Origin: Mycocentrospora acerina
Lineage: Eukaryota; Ascomycota; Dothideomycetes; Pleosporales
DNA: 64,000 nucleotides
Assembly (NCBI GenBank): GCA_022701365.1
Contig: JAKUHH010000025.1
Span: 62,001 to 126,000, forward strand
Reading direction: 5' to 3'
In this document: positions 1 through 11,136 of the stretch, piece after piece
How positions within the stretch are numbered: position 1 is the first letter of the stretch
Layout of the letters: the number at the start of each line of letters is the position of its first letter
Notes under the pieces: model-generated
What the model saw: only the letters and a program-made list of their open reading frames with translations
What the model was told of the DNA's origin: nothing
Database searches by the model: none
Translations under genes and position numbers: made by a program

Positions 1-2017
1 CGCACGCAAAAGCAGAGACCCTCGGACAAGCAGACAGCCAGCGTAATATGTAAAGTGTGGAGAGGCGACTCCAGTTCCCCACCTCCGCATTCCCCGTGCT
101 CCAACGCGCCATGTCATGCCGAGGTGTTTACCCTTTCGAGCACAGCGCATAGCCGAATCACAAAGCGCGCATCCAACACCGCGCGACCTCCATCACCCAA
201 CCTGCGAGTCGGTTATGTGTAGGTTAAGGCTGCAGACATGGCCTTTCCTGTTCAGGCAATTGTGATTAGGATGCTGGTCGATCTCCCCATGCTAGGCTGC
301 CAGCATCAGCCAAGCTCGGGGTCGGTTATGTTGATGTGGTGTTTTCACTGACATTGATATTTCTAGTCAGTTACATGTCACATCCTCGCCTCGCCTGATG
401 TTGATACCGACGCCGCGGATGAGATGCCAGAAACCGCCGTCATTGGCTGTCTTGCACGAGGTTGATGTATTCATGAATTTCTTCGTATATCTATGTCTTG
501 GTTGTGTTACACACACAAATAATCAACCACACAGGCGTGGCTAAAGGAGCAGAGTGATGGATTCTATTGCTGGCGTTAGCAGTCGACACTGCTTCTCTTA
601 TTTTGACTTTATCATACACCCTATTGCCCCTTCTAGCTCATCATACATTATTCAGAACAAACAATCGCAACCATATCGTCATTTATTTGAAGAAAGAAAT
701 TGTGGGTTAACCTGAATTCACTAAACTCACCTTTTGCACCATACAAAGAAGTCAGCCCCTATCTGCTTTCTTGTTAAGGAAATGTCTACGAGGCTGTCAA
801 TTATCCTAAAGGAGAGAAATAGACCCTGCTACATGGCACACAATGGAGACGGCATGCCGCTCAACCATGAAAAAAACGAAGGTGTGGTTGATAAGAGAAT
901 GAGAATGAGAGGAAAAAAACACGCATGAAATGCACATCATAAGTGAAACAGAATGTAACAACCCTCACAAAAAGTAGATGCAAAAAAGAGAGAGATTGCC
1001 AACTATCACCAGTGAAGAAAAGAAAAGAAGCCGTTATGCAACGGTCAAGGGGACGGTTTACAGCTCATCCGCGAGAAAATATATGGAAATGGGACTGGCG
1101 GGGAGACGTTGGTCACGAAGGGCTGTTATGCAACTCGTGTTTAAAGTTCAAATACTCGATTGAACGTGTTGATATGGCCATAATAGACATTTTGGTGATT
1201 CGATAGTAAGGGAGTTTCTGAAACCCCATCAATGTGTTAGTAAAGTGTGAGAGGAGGAGCAACAGTATGAGAGGACATGAGTGAAAATTGGCTTGCTTGG
1301 TGTGTGTTTTAGGGTGATAGATGATAGTTGCCTATTTTTCTGCACACAGATGTGTAATGAGGTGGGCGATGATTTATTTTGCGAGGTTTGTTAGTTGCCG
1401 AACACGGGGAAGAAGGAGTGAGGAGATTCGCTGTGATTCGAGGAAGTAGAGAGATCAAGTTCATAGTAGAAGAGGGAAGGATGTATGCTAATTCAAGAGT
1501 TGCTTCTCTCCCTTATTCATGAACCATTCGTCTTGTGATTAAAAAGACGCATCTTCTTTTCGATACTTTACCTTTAAATGCACAAATATCATAGCTTCCA
1601 ACTCCTGGTTCTACCCAACAATGCTATCCAACATTGAGGTGATCCCAGGATAGGCAAAAGAAAGCAAAGCTTTGCGATGGATTGACGTAACCGACCGAGC
1701 AAACGGATGTCACAAGTCACGCCGTCTTAGAATGCGAAGGCGTTCAAGATCGTATACGGTCAGTGACATTCACAACAACACAAGCATTTACAAAATGGGT
1801 TCTGTAATAATTTACGATTCAGCCTTCATCATCAATTGTGCATCATGTCGGTTGAGACGATATCTGTATCTACAACGACCACAAGTAGGTCGCACCACTT
1901 ATTTATAGACCTCGAAGATCCTCAAAAACACAAACCCCGCCCATGGTATCTCCCGGAACACCGACGCCTGTAACCAAATCGACAAAAATTAGGTATTTAC
2001 ACAATTCAACTCATAAA
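1..2017. other. Intergenic, no gene supported
   Basis: Only short unrelated open frames occur here, on both strands, with no recognisable domain and no plausible splice chain joining them. The right end is the 3' flank of the rhodopsin-transporter gene. A gene starting left of the window could leave a 3' UTR here, but nothing shows it. Confidence 0.5.
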
Positions 2018-4800
2018 TCATAACCTGTTACTTGAGCTCTTGCTCGACGACTCCTTAGCATGCATGGGCGCAGCAGTGGTGTTGAGGTTTCCACAAACAG
2101 GAGCCAGGCCCTCGGGCCAACTGCGGTGCTCTCTGTGCTCAACAGAGGGCAGTTGGTCCTTCTCTTTACTCCAGCTGAGCCTGTTCTTGACTTTGCTCCA
2201 TCGCTTCTTCTTAAGATCACCCTGAGATTCCCTCCGCTCCTCCTCTGCCTCTGATTCGCGTCTTGTTTGGTCGTCTCGGATAGGGTCGGAGAGTTTTCGC
2301 GTCGCAGGTAACGCGTTGAGCCAAAGGGGATATAAGGCGCCAACTGAAAAAGCTGTAACTATGACGCAGAAAGCGTATCGTGCGTTGTGAACCTTTAAAG
2401 TGGCAAACATTATGGGCGATATGATTCCGCCACCGCCAATAGCTGCTGTGAGAAGGACCGAAGCATCCTTGGTGTGTTTGCCCATACCACGCAGTCCTTG
2501 CGCAAAGAGTTGTGGGAACAACGGTCCTTCACAAAACATGATCATGACGAGCATTGCGGCCGCGACAGAACCGGTTGTTTGGATGGCGGCTCCACTAAAC
2601 GCAACGGCACCCAAGTAGAAGAACAGCAGACTGAACCGCGGCTTCACCCATATGTCTATAGCAGCAGCCAAAAATCGTGAGACAGCGAAAGCGGTGTGGG
2701 CAATCGCTAGATGGTCCACGGCGTCGATAGATGGTTTGACGAGGCCCAGATAACTGCCAAATGCAGAAGACGTAGCTTCTTGACCACCGACATAGAAGAA
2801 GACTGACATGACAGCCATCCCTAGACTTATCCAGATGACCTTGATTGGCCTTGAACCAACGTTGATTGTTGCGCCTCGAGGTATCGGCATGCGCGCGGTA
2901 GCCTCCTCGAGTTCCTCTTCGGTCGCCTCAGGGAGTGGCACATAGAAGTAGATGAGTGCGAGGATTACGTTGAAAAAGGCGATTCCAAGGTAGGTCCACT
3001 GCACATCGATCAGGTTATCCGCATTTGCAGGGAACAGAACCTTCTTTGCCAAAAGTGGAGAAATGACGGTGCCGGTTGCTTGAACAGCTTGTGACAGATT
3101 CAGTCGGACTTCAGCGTATTCAGGAGGTCCACAAAGAGCTATGAAAGGATTGGCGCTCAATTCCAAAGTTGACAGTCCAAGACCAGTGATGAAGTTCGAA
3201 ACCAGGAATGCAGGAAAGGAGGCCAGAACCGCAGCAGGCCAGAACACCAAGCATCCGCAGGCGTAGATTATCAGACCAACCATGTAGCATGCTTTAAACC
3301 CCCATATCCGAAACACAGGTCGACCAAATGTCAATGGCCCAACAATGTAACCCACAAAATAGGCACTGTGCTCTCCAACAGTCTCCCAATTGCTCATACG
3401 GGCCACTTCCTGGAACCGAGCATTGAGAGCCGCCAAGAGGCCGTATGCGAAGCCCCACACAAAGAATAAAACGGTGACCATCAGTACAGGATATACGGAC
3501 TCGCGGTTGCTTCTAAGAGTGATGTTCTTTCTCTTGCCCATATCAACAAAATCAAAAAACGTCATAGAGTGGCGACGAAGAACGCCTGGGGTTGCGTGAG
3601 TTGCTGCTGTGTTGGTGTTTTTCAGTGGCGGGAAGTCGGTCATTTCAGGAGTGGTGAGGAAATCCATCATGCCCATCGAATCATCGCCCGTCCTTGCTGG
3701 CGGAGGCTTGGTCATGGGTGACTCTGGCGGTGTTAGTTGATCAGATCGTCTTCCAGAGTCGAATATGTCCGGATGCAGGATAAAATCATCACTTGCACGG
3801 GTAGCTCCATAGTCGCGTCTGGTAGGGTCTATAACCCAACCTGGGAGGAATCGCCTGACCAAAGGTTTCAAAGCGGGAACACAACCACACATGATGCCTA
3901 GATTGATTTCCACAACACTCCACATGAATGATAGCGAGGAATACCAAGCGAAATCGCTAGCATTTCTCTGATCCGTTCCACTTTCAGAGTGTCTTAGTTG
4001 AGCAGCACGGAGAGCAGCGCGTGAGGCGTTCTGGAGGTAGGCGATGCGGATGACATCGACTATGGCGACGAATATACCGAATCCGAATGTGATGACGAGA
4101 ATGATCTTCTGCTTTTTTGGTAGCCGCATGCTAGTGAGGATGGGCATAGGTAGGAAGATGATGGCCATATCCGTGATGATATTGAGAGGTGCAGACGAGA
4201 GATACACAGTGACGATGTTGGTGCAAGTCGCCGACACAGGTATAGGAGACTGCCAGGCGGCAGATACAGGGCTACACTGGAAGATGTTGAGGAATGTCAA
4301 AGCCAGCCCACCCACATTGACAACAACCAGAGTTGCAATTGTGGCCCATCGAAAAACTTTTTGGGTCTTTGAGAGGCTTAGATAGAATATGAGGATAGAT
4401 GTCTTGGTCGCCATAAGAGCAGGGTTCTGTGGCATGTCAGTGGTGTGTATCGATGAAGTTGATAACAACATACGTAGATTACTGAGAATGCATAAGAAGA
4501 CTGTTGCAACGGATCAGCCCATTCTTCAGGTATATCGTCTTGGTGTCGTCCGAGCCCTCTGGCTGAACCGAATATGATAGAGAAAGAGGCCCCAAACGCC
4601 AAGATCCAGGCCAAGATCATGGTGTAGTCATCCCATCCTGCCTTTCTAACAACACAGAATCTCGAGATTAAGCGGAGGCCAACAAACAGTGAACAGAACA
4701 CAAGTGTGACGGCTGACACGGCTCTTACAGCGGGGCCTCTGGTGACATAGTCGATGTTGGGGGTGGTGGTCGCCATCTCATGCGCTGAGCTTTGTACCAT
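2018..4800 (-). CDS. Pth11-like rhodopsin domain fused to FucP-type MFS sugar transporter
   Basis: Exons are 4474-4800 and 2018-4426, giving 911 aa. The 47-nt intron has a GTATGT donor, a CTGAC branch and a CAG acceptor; it joins ...AFSVIY to NPALMATK, restoring helix 3 of the fungal rhodopsin fold. Residues about 25-305 hold seven hydrophobic helices typical of fungal Pth11-like receptors, without a CFEM domain. A polar linker of about 110 residues follows. From about residue 420 to 815 lies a twelve-helix major facilitator resembling fucose/glucose-galactose permeases (motifs GLSTLELSANPF and YFVGYIVGPLTFGRP). The tail is basic and serine-rich. Both halves sit in one frame within exon 2, with no stop or needed intron between them, so a fused protein is the simplest reading. 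A sensor joined to a proton-sugar symporter at the plasma membrane is inferred. Two genes with a missed boundary is the alternative. Confidence 0.8.
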
Positions 4801-6320
4801 CTACTAATACGCATGATAGAGCGGAAATGGCGTAGGAATGGATGTCTGCGGGCAAGTCTGCCTGCTATCACTGTCGTGGTCGTCAAGGAATCTGGTGTTC
4901 AGGCCACCACATTCTCGGTTGCCAACGTGGGTATGACGGTATGAAAAGGGGAGGGAGTATTGACGAGACGGCAGAAAACTGGGCAACGGGTTGTTGTTCA
5001 ACGTCTGACTCTAAATCTTAGAACGATCTGCAGTAGCGGCAGGTGCAGGTGGCAGTCAAATGCCTGTTGCGGTGAAGGGTTTGACAACCCCAGAAATGCC
5101 GCACAGTTCAGCTGTAAGCGAAGAAAGTGGAGGGTGCATGCGGCGGCTGTGGTACATCAGCTTTCTGCCCAGCGGCCCTGGTTTCAGGCCGGCGTGGAAT
5201 CTTGCTGCAGCCATTGGAAGAAGACGCGATGAACGACATGGAGGGCGACGCCATCGTCGTCACCGTTGGGCCCCCGGGCTGATTTCACCGAGCGACCGGA
5301 TCCGTCCTCGTAGGCATGATTCGCCGCTTTACGGGGGCAATTATCCTAGCTCTCCACAATCCGATCTGCACGTGTGCTGCCGAGTCGTTTAAGTCTCGGA
5401 TCGAGGGTTGAGAAGGGGTTATGAGGATGGGCGTGCGCACACATGCATCGTTGCCCAGTTTTCTGCCAACTCGTTGAGCAGCTACACAGCCTTGATGCAA
5501 CAATCGTCGTTGAACAGATCAGCAAGCCAATCCTTCGTTTTGGAAAGTCTAAGCCCCCGAGCATCTTTCCCCAGGTTTCCCCAGACGCCTCGCACGCAAC
5601 GCGCCTATCGAGGCCGAAGTCGGTCTAACGACTCAGAAGCACTGACGCTTCTGACGCGCCATCGCTGCCCATGAGATCTCGACCCAAAATGCGGGGGGGA
5701 TCAGATTCCATCTTGAGTCCGGCGAGAGCTAATCCGCGCAGGCGGAATTATTGAAAAGTCATGTGCTTCTGCGAGCCTTAGGTGTGCCCAAGTCAGGCTG
5801 ACTCAGGAAGTACTGACAAGCACAACTTGCCGATTTTCACGGCTATCTGTGGCGACTGATCGCGTATTGGAAGTCTGCCAGCCTTTCTCCATAAATGACG
5901 TGTAGAGGCAGGGGCAACTACGTGTAAGCTATGCGCATTCGGTTTATGCATGGTTAGCCTTGACAAGGACCGACTCGACATTCGGCTTTTGAAGTGGCTT
6001 GCTGACCACCAAAAGGGCACCGCCATAGGAACGCACCACCGTAGCAACTAGGGATTTCATCTGCACTACATCAACACGCTAAGCAAAAGTACAACTTTAT
6101 AAATCACGTGGTATGATTAACTGTGTAGTGCAAGGTTCCAGATCACTGATAAGATAAGTAGAAGAAAAATTGTACTAACTTGGAAGGAAATACGAGATGA
6201 TCTAGACCGATGTTTATACAAATATAATTTCCTAAATGTTGATGTGCAACGGCATCACGAGCTAATTAAAATAAGTTTACTCTCATCAATCCATCGACCT
6301 CTACTCCTCGTCACTATTCC
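4801..6320. other. Intergenic, promoter side of the fusion gene
   Basis: This stretch is upstream of the rhodopsin-transporter start and downstream of the GPI-protein stop. Overlapping short frames on both strands around 4960-5670 have no domain signature. A palindromic CACGTG E-box lies near 6104 in an AT-rich patch. No RNA gene was recognised. Confidence 0.45.
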
Positions 6321-7091
6321 TCACAACAAATTAGCCACTCCAAGAATGGCAGCGATGGCAGCACCAGCGGGTGCACCGAAAGAGCTGGCAGCATTCGTTG
6401 CGAAGCCAGAAGCTGCAGCCGTAGTTCCGGACGCAGTGCCTGAGGCGGACGCAGTTGTGGACGCCGCAGTCGAGGCAGGCCTGTTAGTAGTCGCAGTCGC
6501 AGCAACAGATTCAGCTGAGGCGCGCGAGGACGCGGAAGCAGAGCGGAGACTGTAAACCCATCAACACGGCACTACACAGGAAGTACACAGCACCATTGAC
6601 AGTCGCATGTTTTTGATCAAACGCATAACACGTTCTCTCAACACCGATTGTGTCGGTGACTCAAACAAATGAATATACGTACGGGTCAGCAGCCAAGCAG
6701 TATGATGTGACCTGGTTCTGCACGGGTGGCTTGTCGTTGCTATCCGGGCAGTTGTTGTAGCAAGTTAAAACATCTCTGTACACGTCGCACAGGCAGATGT
6801 AGTCGTTGCCGCCGCGTTGGCAACCGGCAATACGCGCCTGGTAGCCGTCGACACAGGCATCGACAATGCTGTTTAAGGTGTTAGTATTGTCCCAAGGAAA
6901 GACGCGAAATGTCACGCGACAGGTAGGATGAGCAACGGGGTAATGTTTTAAAGAAGTTGAAGGTAACGGATGGGGCTGAAGGTAAAAGAGGAATAAAATA
7001 CGTACTTCTGTGCCGAACACTTAGTAGTCTGCGCAGCAACAAGAGTCGCTGTAGCAGAGAAGGCGAGAGCAACGGCAGTGGAGAAACGCAT
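6321..7091 (-). CDS. GPI-anchored cysteine-rich cell-surface protein
   Basis: Exons are 7006-7091, 6683-6868 and 6321-6549, giving 166 aa. The start gives a clear signal peptide (MRFSTAVALAFSATATLVAA). The mature part has eight cysteines in about 75 residues (TTKC, VDAC, AGC, ICLC, LTC, NNC, SYC) with the phrases VDGYQARIAGC and NDYICLCDVY. A Ser/Thr/Ala-rich stalk follows. The hydrophobic C-terminus AAIAAILGVANLL suits a GPI-attachment signal. Splice sites are GTACGT/CAG with a TACTAAC branch in intron 1, and the spliced frame closes exactly. This matches the small fungal GPI-anchored Ser/Thr-rich protein family of unknown biochemical role. A cell-wall or membrane-surface location is likely. 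The cysteine framework is CFEM-like in number but not clearly in spacing. Confidence 0.87.
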
Positions 7092-8243
7092 CTTGAATAT
7101 TCTCTTTCAACGACAGTAGGTAGCGAGTAGTTGTGGTGATTTTTGCGACTTCTTCAAAATTAAGTAACGAAAACACAAACACCCAAAGCGAATGATGGGC
7201 TATTAGTATGAGAAGAAAAGGCGTAGAAGAAAAAACGTAGACGTTTCTTCGGATAGAGTTCGTAGGTTCAACAACAAAAAAAGGAATTAAAGTCGTCGGC
7301 ACGAGAGGGGGGACCCGCCTCGTCTTTAATATCTTCAGCTTCCATCCCATCCCCTCACATTGCTATGCATCGAAACTCAATACAGTAGCCACTAGCCGCA
7401 AAATCGCCTAGCGATGCGACAATATCCGGCTAGATCACCCGAAGCCCCCTAAATTTAGCGACCGGGCCCTCTCATCTGACCGTAAGGAGCGGTAACCCAC
7501 AGTCATACCACTTGAACTGCGCAGTGCTGAACCCGCCGCGGACCCCCTCTTGTTTGCCACCTCGTAACCCCAAATAGATACTATCAAACTGATAGACATA
7601 TACTATATAGAATACCTTGAAGTAGAAACAGAAGCAACCCCGGAGACGGCAATGCAAGCACAGATGCACAATCTCGCTTAAACTTCTGGCCTTATAGACA
7701 GCCAAGAAGATGAAGTTTCATCTCGATTGCTCTGATCAACAATCACACATCCCAGATTGCAGAACCTAAACACAAAATGGAACAACCCCCACCCAAATCA
7801 ATGATCCACCCACCACCACACGAGCAGAGCAAACAACTGCACAGCAGGAACACATTAGCCCATAGATTACAAAGACGAAGAAAAGCAGTGGTAAGACGCG
7901 CGCAACAACTCAACATGCAAATACATCAAGTCTCGTTGAGTAAACACGCGTTATTCTAAAATCTCCGCAAAAACCTAAAACGCCACTTTAATCCACTCAA
8001 CAACTCGCCACAAATAGCGCAGCAACGAATGCAGGATTGATAAGAATTGTACCGCTAGAGATGGGAAAAATCATATACGACTTTGGAAGCTTCCGGAGCT
8101 ATTCTTCTTCACAATGCCCCTCTGCTCCATGAGTTTTGTACACTGTCGATCGAAACAGAGCATGCTTGTTCTGTGCTCAATATCTACCAATATTGGGCAG
8201 CCAAACCCCCACGGACCCAATAGCTTCTTCTTTTGCTCACCAC
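7092..8243. other. Intergenic between GPI-protein gene and RSP5
   Basis: This is the promoter of the minus-strand GPI-protein gene and the 3' flank of RSP5. Short frames at 7472-7705 and 7777-7959 are low complexity and lack domains. Nothing else was recognised. Confidence 0.45.
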
Positions 8244-11136
8244 TTACTCTTGCCCGAACCCAACAGTTTCTTCAACAGCAATTGTGAGTTTCTGGTTCAG
8301 CACGTCGTATGTCTTGTATGGAGGCAAATCAAGACGGTTGAAACTGCATTTGCATTAGTATTGGTGCTGCTTAACCGCGATAGGATGGAGAGAAAACATA
8401 CCATGTGTGTGACTTTGGCAACTGATTAGGTTCACCTGCTTTCTCAATCGTGAATCTTCTCGGTCCATCGCTGCCCTGTAGATCCTTGAATCCGTTGACA
8501 GGAATACGCGAAGTGCCCGTGGCGAATTGCAGCAGACGGGACTTTTGCTCAGCGTCCCAGCTACCAATGCACTTCCAGAAGCTCTGAATCACCTCGTCCT
8601 TCTCGGTGTAGCCACGATAATCAGTATGCTTCTTCCAGTCATCGACATCAATGTCTGCAATACCACCAATCAAAAGTTCGAGTTCACGCTCGTCGAAGAC
8701 GTTGACCAAGTCTGCAGGAATGAGCTCGTGGAAGCCAGTGATGAAAGCTTGGAACTGCTCCTCGACTCGTTTTTGAATGCGCCACTCGGTGATGAGCCTA
8801 AATGTGTTAGCTTGATTATGCTTTGCTTGTAAAAGGTAGTACATACTCTACGTATTCGTGCTTGTTGTCGTTGGTAACGTCGATGTTGTCACCTCCTGGC
8901 TTGAGTTCAATGCTGACAGTCTCGCCAAACCTTTCGTCGTCCGTAGCAAACGTCAGTTCCAGTGCGTCTGTAATGTCATTGTTCCTGCAACCGATTAGTG
9001 TCCTGTTGTGAAATCCAATTACTGATGAACTTACAACATCCATTCCAAGTTGCGATGAAAGTCAGCATCTACACCCTCCATATCTTGTAGAGCAACCTTC
9101 TTCCTGAGGATCATCTTGTAGAACGCTCCAATGAAAAATGCATCCAAAAATCGGCGGTGGAAAATGGCCAGACCAACAACACGCCCAATAAACTTGAAGT
9201 AATTCAAATGCTCAGGGTTGATGCCAGAGTGGGGGTTTATCTGAAGGGTGTAGTTGTCGTGAGCGGAGTACTCGAACAGACAGTAGAATGGATTGAACAT
9301 TTCATGAGAAAGCAGGAAAAAGAATTCTCTGTGATATTGTTAGCTTCATAAGTCTCAGTCAGAACTCTCACATACCGAGAAAGACCTCCGTAATCTAAAC
9401 CATCTTCGCCGTCGAATTTGATCATTAGTCGCTTCTTCAGATCGGCAGCACTTTGCCGCATAATCTCGTGGTACGAATCTTCAAAAATATGCGTTCGCCT
9501 GACTTTGACGTGGCATTGTCCAGACACTATGCGGAGAGCTGGCTGCGAGCGGAAGTAAATCAACTTGCGACGGAAATCACGCTTATACTGGGGCACGTTT
9601 TGATCAAGCGAAGATGGCAATCGAGGATCGTCCCAAGTAGTAGTCTTTGTGTTGTGGTCCACAAAGTATACTCTGGCTGTGTTGGTGAGTCGCATTTCCC
9701 ATCCTGATGGCAACGGTCCAAGCTGTGATACAGGTTGTTGTTGGATGGTGCTGCCATTAGTAGCCTGGCCGCCATACATACGGATGTATTGTTGTCTGCG
9801 GGGATCCACCCATGTGGTCGTCCGCGTGTTGTGGTCAACAAAGTATGGCCTTCCTTCTGGGGTGTGTCGCTGCTCCCAACCAGAAGGAAGTTCGCCAGTC
9901 CCTGCAGTAGTTGCTCCTGTCGCCATCATGCTCACTGCGCTTGCAGAAGCTCCTGCCGAAGCTCCTGCCGGCGGCGAAGGCTGTCGTTCGGCGAGAGTGG
10001 GCGAGCTTGCCCCAGTACGGTCTTCTGGCAACATGCGATTTTGGTGTCGCGTACGCTCCTGCTGAGTTTGGGCAGCCAAAGCAGTCCGCTGGTCTGCAGC
10101 ATTGAAACCTGCACCGGGCCTGATCCAAGTAGTTTGTCTGGTATTGTGATCCACATAATATGTTCGCCCCAGGTGGTCCTCGCGACGTTCCCACCCATTG
10201 GGCAATCGTCCTTGCGCATCTTCAAACGCGCTGTACGACCCATCAGTGCCTGTCGGAGCCGACGTTCGTGCGCCACTCGGAGGAGGTCCAAGCGGCGCAG
10301 CGCTCGGCGCGGTGATCGAGGACGCTTGGCTGAGCCGATGAGCGTCCGGCGGGGCGGCAATTGGTGGTCGCTGCTGGCCTGGAAATACGTTCGGGTGCAG
10401 GTTTTGCGTGGACTGTTGTGGTGTGGAGGTGCTGGCACTAACGGCACCGTTCGTGGAGGGATGTGTTGATGCGGGGGGGCGAGTAGCGCCGTTGGCTCCT
10501 TGGCTGATGGGCGCAGTGAGGTTCGTCGAGAGGTTGAGGATGAGCTTCCCGTGGACGACCATGTTGTCGTTGGACTTCTTCAGGTCGCGCGTGAGCATCT
10601 CTGAGACGGGTGTTAGCGTGTGTCAAAGCCGCGCGTGTTGGAGAGAGCTCTACCGTCACCGCCGGCGTCCAGGTCTATGACAGAGCCTATGCGGACGTTG
10701 ATGACGCCCAAGAAGCCCTGGTCCTTCTTCTTGAACTTCTTCTGGTCAAAGATCTGAACCGCGAGCACGCTTTCCTCATTTGCCCTCCTAAGCTGCATGT
10801 TAGCATCGTCTGAGCATGACGGGGAGAGGCGCGCGTGATGCAACATACATGTCGAAGCTCTCGTTCCAGTACGGGTTCAACGTCTTCTTAATCACACTTG
10901 TCGTCTTCGTCTGCTCGCCGTTGACCGTGGCGACGGCGAAAGGGTCCGGGAAGCCTATGCCATGTGCGTAAGCGCTGCATTCATCTCGCTCGTGTTGCCT
11001 GGAGAAAACATACGGAATACATCGCGCTTGTAGAGCCCATCGGCGGCAATGACTGTATGCTATTAGACTTGGACATGCAGGGCCAGGGTAGCAACGAACT
11101 CGTAATGCGCAGGTTGGGCTGGCTGTTGGGGTCCAT
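8244..11136 (-). CDS. RSP5: NEDD4-family HECT E3 ubiquitin ligase Rsp5/HulA
   Basis: Nine exons (11100-11136, 11014-11052, 10849-10954, 10654-10787, 9376-10600, 9035-9328, 8847-8984, 8402-8797, 8244-8343) give 822 aa. The N-terminal C2 domain shows LYKRDVFRFPDPFAVATVNG and VQIFDQKKFKKKDQGFLGV. Three WW domains lie near residues 237-270, 342-375 and 401-434 (WERRE, WEQRH and WEMRL starts, each with YxVDHNTxxTTW). The HECT domain fills residues about 480-822, with catalytic Cys790 in LPKSHTCFNRLDLP and the usual C-terminal FGQE. In yeast this ligase ubiquitinates plasma-membrane permeases via arrestin adaptors and supports endocytosis, lipid and transcription-factor regulation. Every splice junction restores a conserved family residue, and the total is 823 codons including the stop. 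Length fits the family (about 810 aa). A long Pro/Ser/Ala-rich spacer lies between C2 and WW1. Confidence 0.97.

Noticed and set aside
6244..6555. 103-aa plus-strand Ala/Val-rich ORF
   Set aside because: Antisense image of the Ser/Ala-rich stalk of the GPI-anchored protein.
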